NCBI GenBank assembly: GCA_032718565.1
Contig: JAVGVS010000004.1
Location: 5,507,062 to 5,571,061, forward strand
Direction: 5' to 3'
From: Distichodus sexfasciatus
Taxonomy: Eukaryota; Chordata; Actinopteri; Characiformes; Distichodontidae
DNA: 64,000 nt
This document shows positions 14,501 to 24,600 of the stretch, in pieces (position 1 is the first letter of the stretch; each line of letters opens with the position of its first letter). The position numbers and the translations under genes were made by a program. The notes under the pieces were generated by a model. It saw only the letters and a list, made by a program, of their open reading frames with translations. It was not told the DNA's origin and ran no database searches.

Positions 14501-17500
14501 TCTCCTTTATACCTTTTTCTTCTTTGGGGAATTGGTAATCTGCTGCTACATTGCCATTTTTGGTGGAAATACTTCAAACAGTTGACTTTATTTCTCCTAT
14601 TTGCCTTTTTTCCCCAACTGTTTTTTGGCACTTACCATCTTTCACAGTTTTCCACTTGACACTGTTCCACTCGAAACACCCTATTGCATCTCATTCTGCA
14701 AATCAAGCTTAAACAAAACGTGATGGATGGGATATCCAGTCTTGTTAAACAGAGAGTCTTGTTATAATAAGTCAGTGCTTTAGAGGTCCAGGTTCAACCT
14801 GTGTGGATGCAGGAGAAATCTAGCAAGACAAAATCAAGTCAAAATGAGAGTTTATTTTGGTCCATGTACCTTGCGTTCATCAAATTTCCAACTCTGAAAC
14901 AAAATTCGGAAAAATATGACTGCGTGTTTTTGTTGTATATCATTGTTGATTTGTTGTATATCAGTGTTGTCTTCTTGCAAATGTACAACTCATCAGGAAA
15001 TTTCAGGATTTCAGAAAATTGTCGCAAATTTAGGACTTTAGAACAAAGGCGTATTATGGCCATTGTAGACAAAAAAAACCCCGAAATTTGTAAAGTCACA
15101 GACTTTAATCGCACAAGTTTGGATTTTAGTCTTGCAAATTTGTGACTACAATTTCAGAGGATATTCCAGTTTTTTCAACCCTCTCCTTCAACTACAGTTG
15201 TTTTTTTTAATCTACAATGGTGCTAATAGAAAACAGATTTCACAGTTTTCCAGCTAGAAGCACCCTTCCACCTCTCCACCCATTAACTGAGTTTTTTCTC
15301 TGTTTTTTACCTCTTTCATCACTTTATCCCTTTCTCCTTTTTTCAGCATGCAACTTCTTGCCCATCTTGTTACTAATGAACTTACAAATTCATTAGTTAA
15401 GTAATGGCCAGTGCCATAACAAATTTGTCTTTTTCTGACTAAGAGCAAGGGGGAAATCCTGTCCAAAGCGTGCGACTACATCCAGGAGCTGCGGCAGCAC
15501 AACCAGCACCTCCAAGCAGGCCTCAAAGAGGTGAAGAGAGTCCAGATGGAGAACCAAATCCTCCGACAGCAGGTAAACCCGTCTGCCACTCGCCTCGCCT
15601 TGCCTCGCCTCACCTGCCAAAAACCTGCCTCCTTGTGAGAGCTTGGGATTTAAGGAAAAAATACTCAAAAGATTGCCAAGTGATAGGGGTGTCACGATTC
15701 ATCAATATATATTGATATATTGACAGTGATCAACAAGCCCATAGCATTGATTCAAGATGAAAACATTCAAACAGTCATACATCATACATATTGTAATATT
15801 ACTTTATATTGAACAGGAAGTTTGTTTTTATTACAAGAGAAATGTCTGGTTGACTTCAGAAATTAAAAACGATAATGATATAACAATATTTGATATTTAT
15901 AATGCTGAAATGGTATTTTAGTGATTACACCTTTATAATTTTTACATTATATTTTACAATTACTTTCAGATTAAATAATAATGATATATGATAATATAAT
16001 AATATATGATATTCATTCATTCATTTATTATCCGAACCACTTAATCCCAACCGGGGGGGACCAGAGAACTTACGGGCGCAAGGTGGAGACCAACCCTGGG
16101 CAGGCGCTAACACACCGCAGGGCAAACACACTCACACAATCACACTCACATTCACACCTTACGGGGCCAATTTAGAGTCACCAATAGAGTTACCTATAGT
16201 GCATGGTTTTGGACTGTGGGAGGAAACCGGAGCACCTGGAGAAAACCCACACGAACACGGGAAGAGCGTGCAAACTCCACACAGAAAGGCCCTACGGCCG
16301 ACCTGGGGATCGAACCCAGGACCTTCTGGCTGTGAGGCAGCAGTGCTAACCACTGCACCACCGTGTCATATTTCATAGATCATATTTTATATTAAATAAT
16401 CTATTTTCTATTATCATGATCTTTGTGGGTGAATTGATATTAATGGAAGTGATAGTGTTAAATCAGCATATGATATTGCTTAGGATACTCGCCTCTTGAC
16501 CAAGAGGTTGTGAGTTTGAATCCTGCCTCCGGCACTACCATCATTGGGTCCTCTGTCGCTGAAATAAGGAAAACTGAAGTCACTCTGGAGAAGAGTTTCT
16601 GCTAAATGCCTTAAATGTAAATGTAAATATTGTCTCATATCTATTGCCGGCTCCGGAATCGAATCGGAATCGGAATCGTATCGTGGCAGACTTGACAAAT
16701 GCAAAATCATTGTCCATTGAATCGATATAATAGCGTGTTGTAAATTAAACTTATGGTTTACGTTTTGTGATTATGCTGTTAATAGAGGTACGATGACCGA
16801 TATTGTTTTTTCAGGGCTGATATCAATATAAATTACTGCTTGTTAGTGGGGCCGATAACTGTTATTTGGAAAAGAAAGAAAGAAAGAAAATCTGTCAAAA
16901 TTTTGAATTTTACACTGACACAAAACTTCATTAAATATCATTATTGTTTATAAATACTTAAACATTTTACTTTATTGTAATTATTGTAGTTTTACATTAT
17001 TGTAATATTATATAAACATTTTAGTAACATTATAGAACTGTGAAACATATTTGAAACTTAAACATTTTAATATTCCAAATTAAGCAGCAGCAGGTGGTGG
17101 TGAAGAAAACAAAGCTGCTCAGCATGCTCTCCACTTAACCTAGATCTTGTGTGGCATATAGCCAATCAGTTTTGAGCGGGACATTAAATGAAGCAGCGAG
17201 TCGGGAGCAAATGGCACAGAGAGAAGTGGGAGTCACAGTAGTAATTACTTAATATCAGTAATGGTCAAAATTAACCACCGATACCGATAATTGGCAAAAT
17301 GCCTAATTTTGGCCCCTGATAATCGGTAGACCCTTAGTTGGTAGCGTAACGATTAGGGAGTTGGCCCTGTAATCAAATTCTGAACTGGTAAAGGTACCAC
17401 TGAGGTACTCATGAGCAAGGTATGGTTCCCCAGCACTGCTCCAAAGGCACTGGAAAAGCTGCCCACTGCTCCTTAATGGATGGGTCAAATGCAGAGGTCA

Positions 17501-17911
17501 CATTTCACTGTGGTGCACTGTGTGCTATGCTGTAGTGTGTTCACAATGACAAGGACTCACTTATATTTACACCCCTACCAAGCGAAGATATAAAACCCTT
17601 CTAGAAAATAGACCAGATAATCTGTGAAATGTTTGGAAATTAGTCTCACAAGAAGAGGGCAGGAGTTCAAATTAGTTTCACGATAATTAATCTTCTTTAG
17701 CGCCAGTTAACATTTGCACGGTTCAGTCACCCATTTCTACACCACTGCATCCAGCTGTTTGTTGGATGCTTCTTTTTTGACTGATTTGCTACTACAAATC
17801 TCTTGCCGTTGCTTCCAGGTAGAAGATCTAAGGAACGAAAACGTCACACTCCGGAGCCAAGTACGGAAACAAATAGCAACAAGAATCCCTCTGGACATTC
17901 CACCACATTGA
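5506..17911 (+). CDS. usf2: Upstream stimulatory factor, USF2-type bHLH-leucine zipper transcription factor (nine exons)
   Basis: Exons are 5506-5543, 5869-5909, 6024-6127, 9653-9800, 10265-10355, 13465-13523, 13851-13945, 15444-15572 and 17819-17911: 798 bp, 265 aa, with all phases compatible. Residues 28-61 hold the N-terminal USF block (SVSISSV, LLYQFRAESGGAQ). Residues 62 onward give AVIQNPF, and about 111-141 form the USF-specific region (QFYVMMTGPDVLQSG, RTIAPR). The basic region is 147-166 with the E-box contact residues H158, E162 and R166. Helix 1 includes KINNWIVTLSKI. Helix 2 is SKGEILSKACDYIQELRQ. The zipper has heptad residues L208, L215, V222 and L232, L239, L246. It would dimerise and bind CACGTG in the nucleus. 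AVIQNPF, QFYVMM and TPRDERRRAQHNE are USF2-like, while ESAKSG, DYIQELRQ and QVEDL are USF1-like; the neighbour hamp favours usf2. A fish usf1l label is the alternative. The segment of USF exon 4 was not found, and the C-terminus after QVRKQ is unlike mammals. Confidence 0.92.
5678..5702. repeat. (TA)n microsatellite
   Basis: Short alternating TA tract in usf2 intron 1. Confidence 0.8.
5869..5909 (+). CDS. usf2: usf2 coding exon 2
   Basis: 41 bp, RENQEKDSVRICK, between acceptor GATTTTAG and donor GTGTTG. Its phases (2 in, 1 out) fit both neighbours exactly, which is the main support; the residues are poorly conserved. Confidence 0.65.
6024..6127 (+). CDS. usf2: usf2 coding exon 3
   Basis: Encodes EQNTASVSISSV to YQFRAESGGAQ, matching the conserved N-terminal USF block. 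The acceptor is TGTACAG and the donor GTGGGT; it ends in phase 0. Confidence 0.92.
6661..6735. promoter_or_regulatory. Cluster of three E-boxes in usf2 intron 3
   Basis: TCATGTGA at 6661-6668, GTCACATGTC around 6706-6711 and TCACATGA at 6728-6735 fall within 75 bp. TCATGTGA and TCACATGA are the same site on opposite strands and match the M-box form bound by USF and MITF/TFE proteins. The surrounding 150 bp is less AT-rich than the rest of the intron. The regulatory role is inference. Confidence 0.45.
7596..7682 (+). mobile_element. SINE family A, partial copy
   Basis: Starts GTTGGTAGTGTAGTGGTTAG (tRNA-like A box) and keeps the stretch ending in CATGAGCAGGATACCGTCC, recognisable by comparison with the fuller copies at 22422 and 41724. 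It abuts the decayed Tc1 element to its right. Confidence 0.65.
7683..8573 (-). mobile_element. Decayed Tc1/mariner element, transposase 5' half and right terminal repeat
   Basis: The minus-strand frame at 7739-8134 gives a Tc1 N-terminal DNA-binding region: GEGYKRLSQRFGLSVSTVRN, KWKATV, VHRSTVQRT, AKEHLDKPGIFWKK. Just before the catalytic DE motif the frame shifts (LWTDET is in another frame), and further on LFGHNQRRYAW is in yet another frame before the element stops. The right end has two direct repeats of a GGTGCCCAAACTTTTGCA motif, at about 8363-8383 and 8549-8573, the inner and outer repeats of an IR/DR terminus. The element ends in CTG before TA. The left terminus and catalytic C-terminal half are missing, so it is dead. 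Confidence 0.85.
7739..8134 (-). pseudogene. Tc1-like transposase fragment
   Basis: 131 codons holding the paired-type helix-turn-helix DNA-binding domains of a Tc1 transposase. The catalytic DDE domain is absent apart from frame-shifted scraps, so it cannot encode an active enzyme. Confidence 0.85.
8575..8935. repeat. Probable dispersed repeat of unknown class
   Basis: Contains phrases such as ATATCTCAAGAACCGAAAG and TTGCCGAATGCGGCTATATT that I associate with teleost interspersed repeats. No termini or coding frame can be fixed from this single copy. Confidence 0.3.
9010..9300 (+). mobile_element. LINE 3' end fragment
   Basis: Ends with TGACAATAAAGAACCTTGAA and a short GAACCTT repeat, the polyadenylation-like tail and microsatellite end typical of vertebrate non-LTR elements. 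The same type of ending is seen at 27960-28005. Its upstream part is too decayed to class. Confidence 0.5.
9619..9643. repeat. (TG)n microsatellite next to a splice acceptor
   Basis: Runs to within 10 bp of the usf2 exon at 9653, so it forms part of the acceptor's upstream region. Confidence 0.85.
9653..9800 (+). CDS. usf2: usf2 coding exon 4 of this gene (family exon 5)
   Basis: Begins AVIQNPFPSGGS and includes GEARFAFLPSAS. The acceptor lies directly behind a (TG)n run and the donor is GTGAGA. It joins in frame to exon 3. Confidence 0.92.
9995..10264 (+). repeat. Long pyrimidine (CT-rich) tract
   Basis: About 270 bp almost wholly of C and T, ending in the acceptor of the usf2 exon at 10265. 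Open frames across it are low-complexity artefacts. Confidence 0.85.
10265..10355 (+). CDS. usf2: usf2 coding exon 5
   Basis: Encodes GQFYVMMTGPDVLQSG to IAPRIHNYV, the USF-specific region. It follows a long pyrimidine tract ending in CTCAG; the donor is GTGAGT. The family's THPYSP is here IHNYVV, at equal length. Confidence 0.94.
10360..12727. other. usf2 intron 5, mostly unclassified
   Basis: No exon is seen. A short piece at about 10745-10800 (TCCCATTAGGGTTTGCCACAG) resembles a common fish dispersed repeat. The rest is AT-rich and shows no clear structure. Confidence 0.4.
12736..13150. mobile_element. Non-autonomous hAT-like element E, copy 1
   Basis: The ends read TAGAGACCAACCGATAT and, on the other strand, TTAGGGTTGACTGATTA. 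An exact 8-bp direct repeat, ATATAGAT, flanks it at 12728-12735 and 13151-13158, the duplication size of hAT elements. The inside holds CCGATA/TATCGG blocks and no transposase. A related copy is at 16785-17335. Confidence 0.75.
13150..13340. repeat. Purine-rich (GA/GATA-like) low-complexity tract
   Basis: Mostly AG-rich DNA with AGACAGA and a (GA)n block at 13320-13338, between the hAT-like element and usf2 exon 6. Confidence 0.7.
13465..13523 (+). CDS. usf2: usf2 coding exon 6, start of basic region
   Basis: Encodes KTEGPRTPRDERRRAQHNE, the first half of the DNA-binding basic region. The acceptor is TGTGCAG and the donor GTGAGC. Confidence 0.96.
13851..13945 (+). CDS. usf2: usf2 coding exon 7, basic region and helix 1
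   Basis: Encodes VERRRRDKINNWIVTLSKI then MPDCTMESAKSGA. The acceptor is TCTCGCAG and the donor GTGAGA. Confidence 0.97.
14200..14340. repeat. Small palindromic dispersed repeat
   Basis: GGTCCTGGAGGGCTGGTAT near the left and CCAGGGCCTGAACTGGACA near the right are roughly inverse to each other. The outward pattern is one I recognise from fish genomes but cannot class. Confidence 0.35.
15444..15572 (+). CDS. usf2: usf2 coding exon 8, helix 2 and first part of zipper
   Basis: 43 codons from SKGEILSKACDYIQELRQ to ENQILRQQ. The acceptor is GACTAAG, weaker than usual, and the donor GTAAAC. Confidence 0.96.
16012..16366 (-). mobile_element. SINE family C, near full length
   Basis: Read on the minus strand it has a tRNA-like head (TGGTGCAGTGGTTAGCACTG, then GGGTTCGATCCC), the GAGTTTGCACGC and GGTTTCCTCC core, and ends in a GATAATAAATGAATGAAT-like tail. 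Confidence 0.8.
16478..16628 (+). mobile_element. SINE family B copy
   Basis: A tRNA-like head with a B box (GAGTTTGAATCC) is followed by TACCATCATTGGGTCC and the tail GTTTCTGCTAAATGCC plus TAAATG repeats. Confidence 0.75.
16785..17335. mobile_element. hAT-like element E, copy 2
   Basis: Shares GACCGATATTG, TTTTTCAGGG and AGCAGCGAGTCGGGAGCAAA with the copy at 12736 and ends in ACCGATAATTGG-type sequence, then CGGTAGACCCTTAG. A SINE follows immediately. Confidence 0.6.
17336..17573 (+). mobile_element. SINE family A copy
   Basis: GTTGGTAGCGTAACGATTAG head, CCACTGAGGTACTCATGAGC body and CACAATGACAAGG..CACTT end. The B box region is damaged. Family A is the commonest SINE in this window. Confidence 0.8.
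17819..17911 (+). CDS. usf2: usf2 coding exon 9 with stop
   Basis: Encodes VEDLRNENVTLRSQV, the last zipper heptads, then a divergent tail KQIATRIPLDIPPH and TGA. The acceptor is GCTTCCAG. Confidence 0.93.
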   Translation, partial: VEDLRNENVTLRSQVRKQIATRIPLDIPPH

Positions 17912-18280
17912 CCCAGACTGTTAAACTGTCTTTGGACAAAGGACAAGGTCAAATGGAATGGGTCTGTGTACCTTAAAATCATCGGATTTTCAATTTCAAA
18001 AAATATTGACTAAACAAAAATTTTAAAATGAAAAACAACAGGAAAAAGGGATTGATTTCATTACATTTTATCATTAAATTTTTTTTAGTATTTAACATAG
18101 CTTGTCAAACAAATGCAAGATCCGGTAATTCAAAATCAGGCCATTTTCTAGTTGCTTTTCAAAAGTCACTCTGAGAGGCGCATTCCACGTTACACACTGT
18201 GTGACGTTAAAGACAGCCGAAAAATCTGAGAATTTCTTAAAGTGGGCAGTAAAGCAATTTTAAAATCAGGTCGTTGTAGA

Positions 18281-18286
18281 AATAAA
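18281..18286 (+). terminator. Candidate polyadenylation signal of usf2
   Basis: AATAAA about 370 bp downstream of the usf2 stop codon. It is the first perfect signal I noticed; no transcript evidence is available. Confidence 0.35.
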
Positions 18287-18464
18287 AGAGTTGGAGCTGA
18301 GGGAGAGGCTGAAATTCATAGATGAAAGTTGTAAGGTTACAAAAAAGAGCTATGATATTCTCTGAAACTTTGAAATCATATTTTGCGAGAAAACAGTCCA
18401 AATCATTAATGTCAGAGATTTACGAGAAAAATACACATAGTCTTTGGCAGTGAAAAGTAGGGAT

Positions 18465-19030
18465 GCGAAGATCCGATACATGGATCGGATATCGGCCCGA
18501 TAATGACTCAAATAGCTGGATTGGGTATCGGTGGCATTGGGCTGATCTCTGGAGCCGTAGGTTTATCTGTGTTTGCATATGCACATACCCTCTATTCATT
18601 ATGAATTTGAAGTGTTACTTATTTTTTGATATTTGCGCTAATTCCTACATATTGATATGACATTGAGCAGAACAAGCAGCACAACACAATACAACCCCAA
18701 AAGCAAATCACACCAATATACTGTTTAATTTTCTTAACAACACCAGCTCTCGCTCCCAACCTCTGTGTTCCTCGCTGCTGTGTTTGTTAGCGCGCGTGTC
18801 TCATAGGCCCAGCATTCACAGAAGCATTCCAGTTCAGTCAAATTGTCCACCTTATTAAAGGCAAAACTTATATTTTAATATTATATTTTATTTTATATTA
18901 CAATAATAATATTTTGCTGATTAATAACAAAACAACCAGCATTCTACTCACAATACAACTGTTTGTTTTCAGTGTATTCTGTGTTCGTCGCATTATTGTG
19001 TGAAAAGCCCTGACGCCAAACGACTCTCAT
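18465..19030. repeat. Dispersed repeat with GGATCGGATATCGGCCC motifs
   Basis: Starts TAGGGATGCGAAGATCCGAT; the same opening, TAGGGATGCACCGATACC, appears at the very end of the window (63974). This suggests a dispersed hAT-like family, but the right end is not resolved. Confidence 0.45.
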
Positions 19031-19318
19031 GTGGAACGCCATCATGTCAAAAATGTTCTCTCTACGAAGTCCAAAATGACTTATAGGCCAAAATGAGTCC
19101 AAATTGGCTCAAAAATTGCCGAAAACTTTCAGTATTTCTTCATTTTCAATTAATCAGACCATATTTTTTACATTCTATAATGTTAGAGAGTAAAACAAAT
19201 ATAGATGTGTTATTTGTTATCAAATAATTGTATTCTATATCCAGATGGATTCGAAATGGATAAATAAGTGATTCCTAACCTTATTTTTCTTCATTATTAT
19301 TATTATTATTATTATTAT

Positions 19319-19613
19319 NNNNNNNNNNNNNNNNNNNNNNNNNNNNNNNNNNNNNNNNNNNNNNNNNNNNNNNNNNNNNNNNNNNNNNNNNNNNNNNNNN
19401 NNNNNNNNNNNNNNNNNNNNNNNNNNNNNNNNNNNNNNNNNNNNNNNNNNNNNNNNNNNNNNNNNNNNNNNNNNNNNNNNNNNNNNNNNNNNNNNNNNNN
19501 NNNNNNNNNNNNNNNNNNNNNNNNNNNNNNNNNNNNNNNNNNNNNNNNNNNNNNNNNNNNNNNNNNNNNNNNNNNNNNNNNNNNNNNNNNNNNNNNNNNN
19601 NNNNNNNNNNNNN
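19319..19613. other. Assembly gap (295 Ns)
   Basis: A run of N directly after a (TTA)n microsatellite. The real length is unknown. Any open frame across it is meaningless. Confidence 0.99.
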
Positions 19614-19730
19614 TTACAAGTGAGACGTTAAATTATTTAGAGTTCACTCTGAAATACACACATTGGCCTTAAGTCTTTGTAGATGATGTGATTGTCTTAT
19701 TATTATTATTATTAGTAGTAGTAGTAGTAT

Positions 19731-19761
<31 letters not shown>

Positions 19762-22420
19762 TTTTTCAGAACCAGGGTCTTGCTGGGTTTCTCCTTGGAC
19801 TAAACCTGGACCTCTTGAGAACTGACTTGTTATAACAAACTTTTATTTTTCTTTTTTGCGGCCGGGCATCCCATCCCTACCTCTTTATTTAAGCTTGATT
19901 CGCAGAAGGATGCGATAGGATGTTCTGGGCGCATTTTGTTATTAGATTTATTTTTTCTTTTAATCCTTGCTTTTATCATTGTCTTTTTATTTTTTTTATA
20001 TTCATGGTTCTGTTTCAGTATCACTTGTTTATTTAAAGCACCGCATTGCCTGAAAAAAACAAAACAAAACAAAAAAGAGCCTGCTGCGAGAACCTCCAGC
20101 TGGGCAAGAACGTGGAGAATGGTAGATAAAAAAAGAAAGAAAGGGAAAAAAAGAGAAAAACCCGAACTGACTGAAATCTCACTAATGTTGAAAACCACAT
20201 TTAGTCTTAAAACAGACCTGAAACGCCCCCCTACATAGCCATCTGGAAAAGTGCTGTGGATAAAAGCAAAGTGTGTGTGTGATTATTAACTTCTTATCAC
20301 AAACTCACCTTCAGAGGCTGTTGATGGCTTTAGGGAAGCCATTGCCTTGCACAGCAAAATGGTAATTTTACCTTGTTTCACCATAATGGGAATAAAGATG
20401 CAAATTTATTGCTAAAAGCTCCCGATGTTATAAGCAGTTTACTGCAGATAAACTCATAAGAAATCTGGCCTTTTCCCATCAACATAAGGTATATGAGAGA
20501 TTTGCCCAACACCGATTAACTGTAGGTCAAAAAACAATTATTGCTCTATTTTTCTTCTTCTGACAGTAACAGAGATATTACAATATCCCGCCCCCCAAAA
20601 TAAGAGAAATGTTCAATGTGTATAAATGTTATATTTATTTGTCATGATAAGTGTTCTACCCATCAGATTTGGAATGAGAAAAGTGTTAATTTATTACTTT
20701 GTTCAAGAAGTGATTGTATAACAGAACATTTGAGGTTTACATGTGCAAAAATGTATGAAGTGGTGCTGGGAATCCTTTTTTTTTAATGATTGCATTGATC
20801 ACAGCAATTAATAACAAGTTTCATTTACACTGCATTCAGATTAAAAACATACATTATGCATGTTAAGTTAACTTGAACTTAATAGAAAATCACATAAAGA
20901 ACTGTTATATGATAACATCTTTTTGCAGATGGTGTGTAAAAGTTCATGAAGTTTATTCTGCACACTTTTTTACGAAAGAAACTTGTGACTTGGCACATGG
21001 GGCCTTTTTTAGGCACCTTTTAGTCACTTGAGTCTGGTTTGAAGTGACGTAATAATGGTGTGTTAATTGTGAAAAGGCTAAATTTTCTCTGTAATAAATG
21101 TTTGCAGGCTTGCGTTAAGTATAAAACAGCCTCCAATTAGAAAAACGTCTGTGATAAAGGAACTGGTAGAAGTTCCAAAATTAGTCATGATTATTTTAGG
21201 AACTGGTGGAAGTGATTAATTAACATGAAAAAATGTAATGCAGTATAGGGTTCCAAATAAGTCATGTTAAAGAAAATTAAAAGAAAACTTCTATAAGTTC
21301 CCAGATTAATTGCGTTCTTTAACATTTCCAGTATAAAGGAAAACTCAAAACGTCAACCTTTAAAAATGGTAATGTTTTAAACAATGAATGAAAATCAATG
21401 AAGCAAGTTATAACAGATTGTTTTTAATATTAGCCAGGTTAGCAGTTTGGACAGTGATGCAATGATGATAGCAAATATGTATGATTTTCATTACCTCTGG
21501 TAGGCTCACCTGAATATTTCAGATGTTTTTGTTCTTTTAGTATGTAATCCAACCTGTATTAACATGCTTATTTATAGTTAATTCTGTTTTACAAGGTGCT
21601 GTCTGAAGTGCTTCCTCAAAACGGCCTTCAAACCAGCATTAATAAAGACTGGTGCACCGAATGACTTGTTGATAATGGCAAAAATATGCACTACAGGCTC
21701 CCAAATAATTATTTCTTGTGCAACTGCCTTGAAGTTTTACTAATTTATTTTGATACAAATTATTTCACATATCTCACTGTGTGTGCCTGTGTTTTTCTCT
21801 TCTTGCCAACCACAGCAGTGCGCAAGTAGCAGCAGATGCACTATGACTCATAAATGTGACTCATAACATTTGTTTATTGTCTCGTAACTAAGCTGGAATT
21901 TTGTTGTGGAGATGTATTTTAATCATTGTGCCATTAAAAACTGGTTTTGCATTAATTAATCTCTGTGTTTTGCAGGTATTGTTTCTAATTATTAATAATA
22001 AAGTGCACTGTGAGTAAAAATAACAGGACATCTGTCCCATTGCCCATAACTTTGGTGAATGTTGATTATATATAATTATAAAATATAAAGTCTAAACTAG
22101 AGGTAGGAAATGTGTCATTTTAGTTATGTGAAGAATTTAATATGTGAAAATATTACAACAGCAGTGGAAAAAAACTACAATTACAATACTGAAATGTCTT
22201 TTTGCATTAAATGTGCATAAGATCTGCAGCAGTTTAATATGAATATTTTAAGCAGTCAATCTTTTAAAAAAATAATCATCTCCATAAAGTCTGAGCAAAG
22301 TTACAGAGGCCCAAATTTTGACTTTGAAATATAATCTATTAAAATTGAATATTTTGTTTATATAGATATTTATTAATTCTAGGTTTGCTAATGAAACAGG
22401 TTAAGCAGGTTAACGGTTTG
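19614..22420. other. Intergenic DNA with no recognised gene
   Basis: Contains (TTA)n/(TAG)n and (TTTA)n runs at about 19698-19765. Otherwise AT-rich sequence with no exon-like frames. Confidence 0.45.
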
Positions 22421-22421
22421 G

Positions 22422-22661
22422 CGCAGTTGGTAGTGTAATAGTTAGGGCATTTGCCCTGTGATCAGACGTTTCGAATCTCGGGCCAATAAAGGTGCCACTG
22501 AGGTACTCATGAGCAAAATACCTTTCCAAAACAGTGCTCCCTGGGAGCTGCCAAAACGTTTCCCCACTGCTTTTTCATGGATGGGTCAAATTCAGAGGTC
22601 ACATTTCGTTGTGGTGCACTGTGTGCTGTGCTGTGGTCACAATGACAATCACTTTCACTTA
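22422..22661 (+). mobile_element. SINE family A, nearly full length
   Basis: Head GCAGTTGGTAGTGTAATAG with A box, damaged B box near 22470, TGAGGTACTCATGAGCAAAA, TTCAGAGGTCACATTTCGTT and end CAATGACAATCACTTTCACT. Confidence 0.85.
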
Positions 22662-23116
22662 AAAAACAATTTAAGAAAAGGAGCCCAATTCAAACTCCTC
22701 CATGTTTCTGTCGACATTTCATCATTACATCTGTAAATGTCTTGTCCATCTCTCACTTCTTTAGCAGGGCATCGTCACTTTTCATGACAAGCATCAATTG
22801 CCTTGTCTCTACTCGTGACAATTAGGGGAAAAAAATGGAATGGAGATTTTGCAATGCTCAAATCTGGGATTGAATTGAAACACAAAGCTCTATGCAGCTG
22901 AGGAAGATGTTAGAGCTGCAGCTGTGAGCTCATGTCACACTTATTTTTCAAATTTACAACCATCCAGGGGGTATATTCATGCTCAATGCATTGAAATAGC
23001 TGTCGTAAGTAAAATGTGAGTCCTACATGTTCTCCTGTCTTTGTGTCTTGCTATAAAAGGACAGACATGACTGATGAATTCAGAAACTGAAAGTGTTTAA
23101 ACAAGCGCTGGGATAC

Positions 23117-24277
23117 TGTCATGGTGCGATGGTGGACGGAAGGAGGTGAGGACACTGTTGCAGCCAAACAAAACAAGGTTTATTGAAGGGAACGGGCAGG
23201 TGAACACAAAAGATGGCAAAAACAAGGGAAACGCAGAGAGTTCAAAGTCACACTAAAAACAGGAACAAAGTTACAACAAAGGTGAGGCCCGTGCTCCCAG
23301 TCATAGGCGGCAGGTAACGGGGGAAAACCCCCACGAGTAACCGGAACAAGCAAAGTCCTTACGCTTGAAGACTCAAGAGGTGAACTGGAAACGGTTCAGA
23401 CTCAGTAAACACCATAGCAGTCTGAACGGACGGGAAAGCTTACTGGGAGTCATGAGCCTGGGGAGAAACACCAGAGAGGGAGGTGAACGACATGAGGGAA
23501 ATCAAAACAAAACAAGGTCCAAACAATTCTCGGGGCAAAACCGGGGAAGAACAAAAAAGTATCAACAAAAAAGATGGGACCCGTGCTCCCAACTTGTGAT
23601 ACGTTTACCAGCAGATGCCTCTGTGGGTAAGCAGAAAGAGCAATCTCTGTGCTCTAAGACCCACAAGGCTAAACAAAGCGATCCAGGCACTGGCGATATT
23701 TGGCAGCCTGACTGGATGAGGGGTTTGGCTGGGAGTCACGAGCCTAAGGAAAAACACACCGGAAAAACAGATGAGGGACCAACACTGAGCAAAGACTGAT
23801 CGTAACAGAAGCACAAACAAAACCGTAAATCCACCACACATATCACGAGACATACCGACTCGGGGAACCGCGAGGCAAAACTGGCTTAAATAAGGCTGCA
23901 GAACTCAACAAACGAGTCCTTGCACCAATCCCAAACTCAAGGCAAAACGAGACACAGGTGAAAGCAATGATAAGCGCGGGGGTGTTCTAAACAGACACTG
24001 ACCTACTAGGTAGGGAACACGCAGTGCTAACAACAAACCCGGAAGTGTGTGCGCTCTAACCAGCAATGAACTACTCAAGAGGACACAAAGTGCAGACACA
24101 GAACCCGGAATGAGGAGCAAGCTAACAGGGAAAACTAAGGCTAACCGAAGCAACATGAGGAGTAAATACCACAGAGACAACACCAAAAGTGAACCCAGAG
24201 CACCAGAGAGATAAAGAACAGATACTTAGCCGGGTTCACAGGGGGCACGGTCCTGCCAGTCCGGCGGGACCATGACA
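23117..24277 (-). mobile_element. Solo LTR of an LTR retrotransposon
   Basis: Begins TGTCATGGT and ends ACCATGACA, a perfect 9-base inverted terminus with the TG..CA form of LTRs. It is flanked by an exact 5-bp direct repeat, GATAC, at 23112-23116 and 24278-24282. The 1161 bp has no pol or gag and contains imperfect internal repeats (GCCCGTGCTCCCA and CCCGTGCTCCCAA copies about 290 bp apart). On the minus strand an AATAAA lies near the far end (about 23180), so the LTR is read right to left. A 5-bp duplication fits gypsy-type or BEL-type elements. Confidence 0.8.
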
Positions 24278-24600
24278 GATACATGCCGGATGCTGTACGA
24301 AAAAAAAAAAGATTTGATCAATTTGTCATGTTAACATACTTTTTTCATTTACTTAAACTTTAAACAATTATTTATGCGGTTTCAACTAACGTGTATGTCA
24401 ATATTACACTGTACGTTTTTAAGAAAATTCAGCAATGTCAGATTAATTTAAAACTGTATGTTGTAACTACAGCTATGTCTAAGAGTGAATGTGTTAAATG
24501 GAAAGCAAATTCCATATAGCAAAACTCAAGTTAAATCACTGCCTTAGTTTTAGGTTAGTTTTAAGTAAAATCGAATAGGAAACACTGATTCACACACTCA

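Larger units (their letters stand above)
15688..16740. mobile_element. DNA-element D copy 1, interrupted by two SINEs
   Basis: Begins TAGGGGTGTCACGATTCATC and contains ATTGATATAT blocks. It shares long stretches with the second copy at 42140-42520, for example ACAAGCCC(A/T)(A)AGCATT and AATGTCTGG or ATGTCTGG followed by TGA. In this copy the shared sequence is broken by a family C insert (16012-16366) and a family B insert (16478-16628); the homology resumes after each. No transposase is visible. Confidence 0.6.

Noticed and set aside
19268..19672. 134-codon open frame
   Set aside because: Most of it is translated Ns in the assembly gap.
23365..23799. 144-codon open frame
   Set aside because: It lies wholly inside the solo LTR, on the strand opposite to its likely transcription, and has no protein motif.
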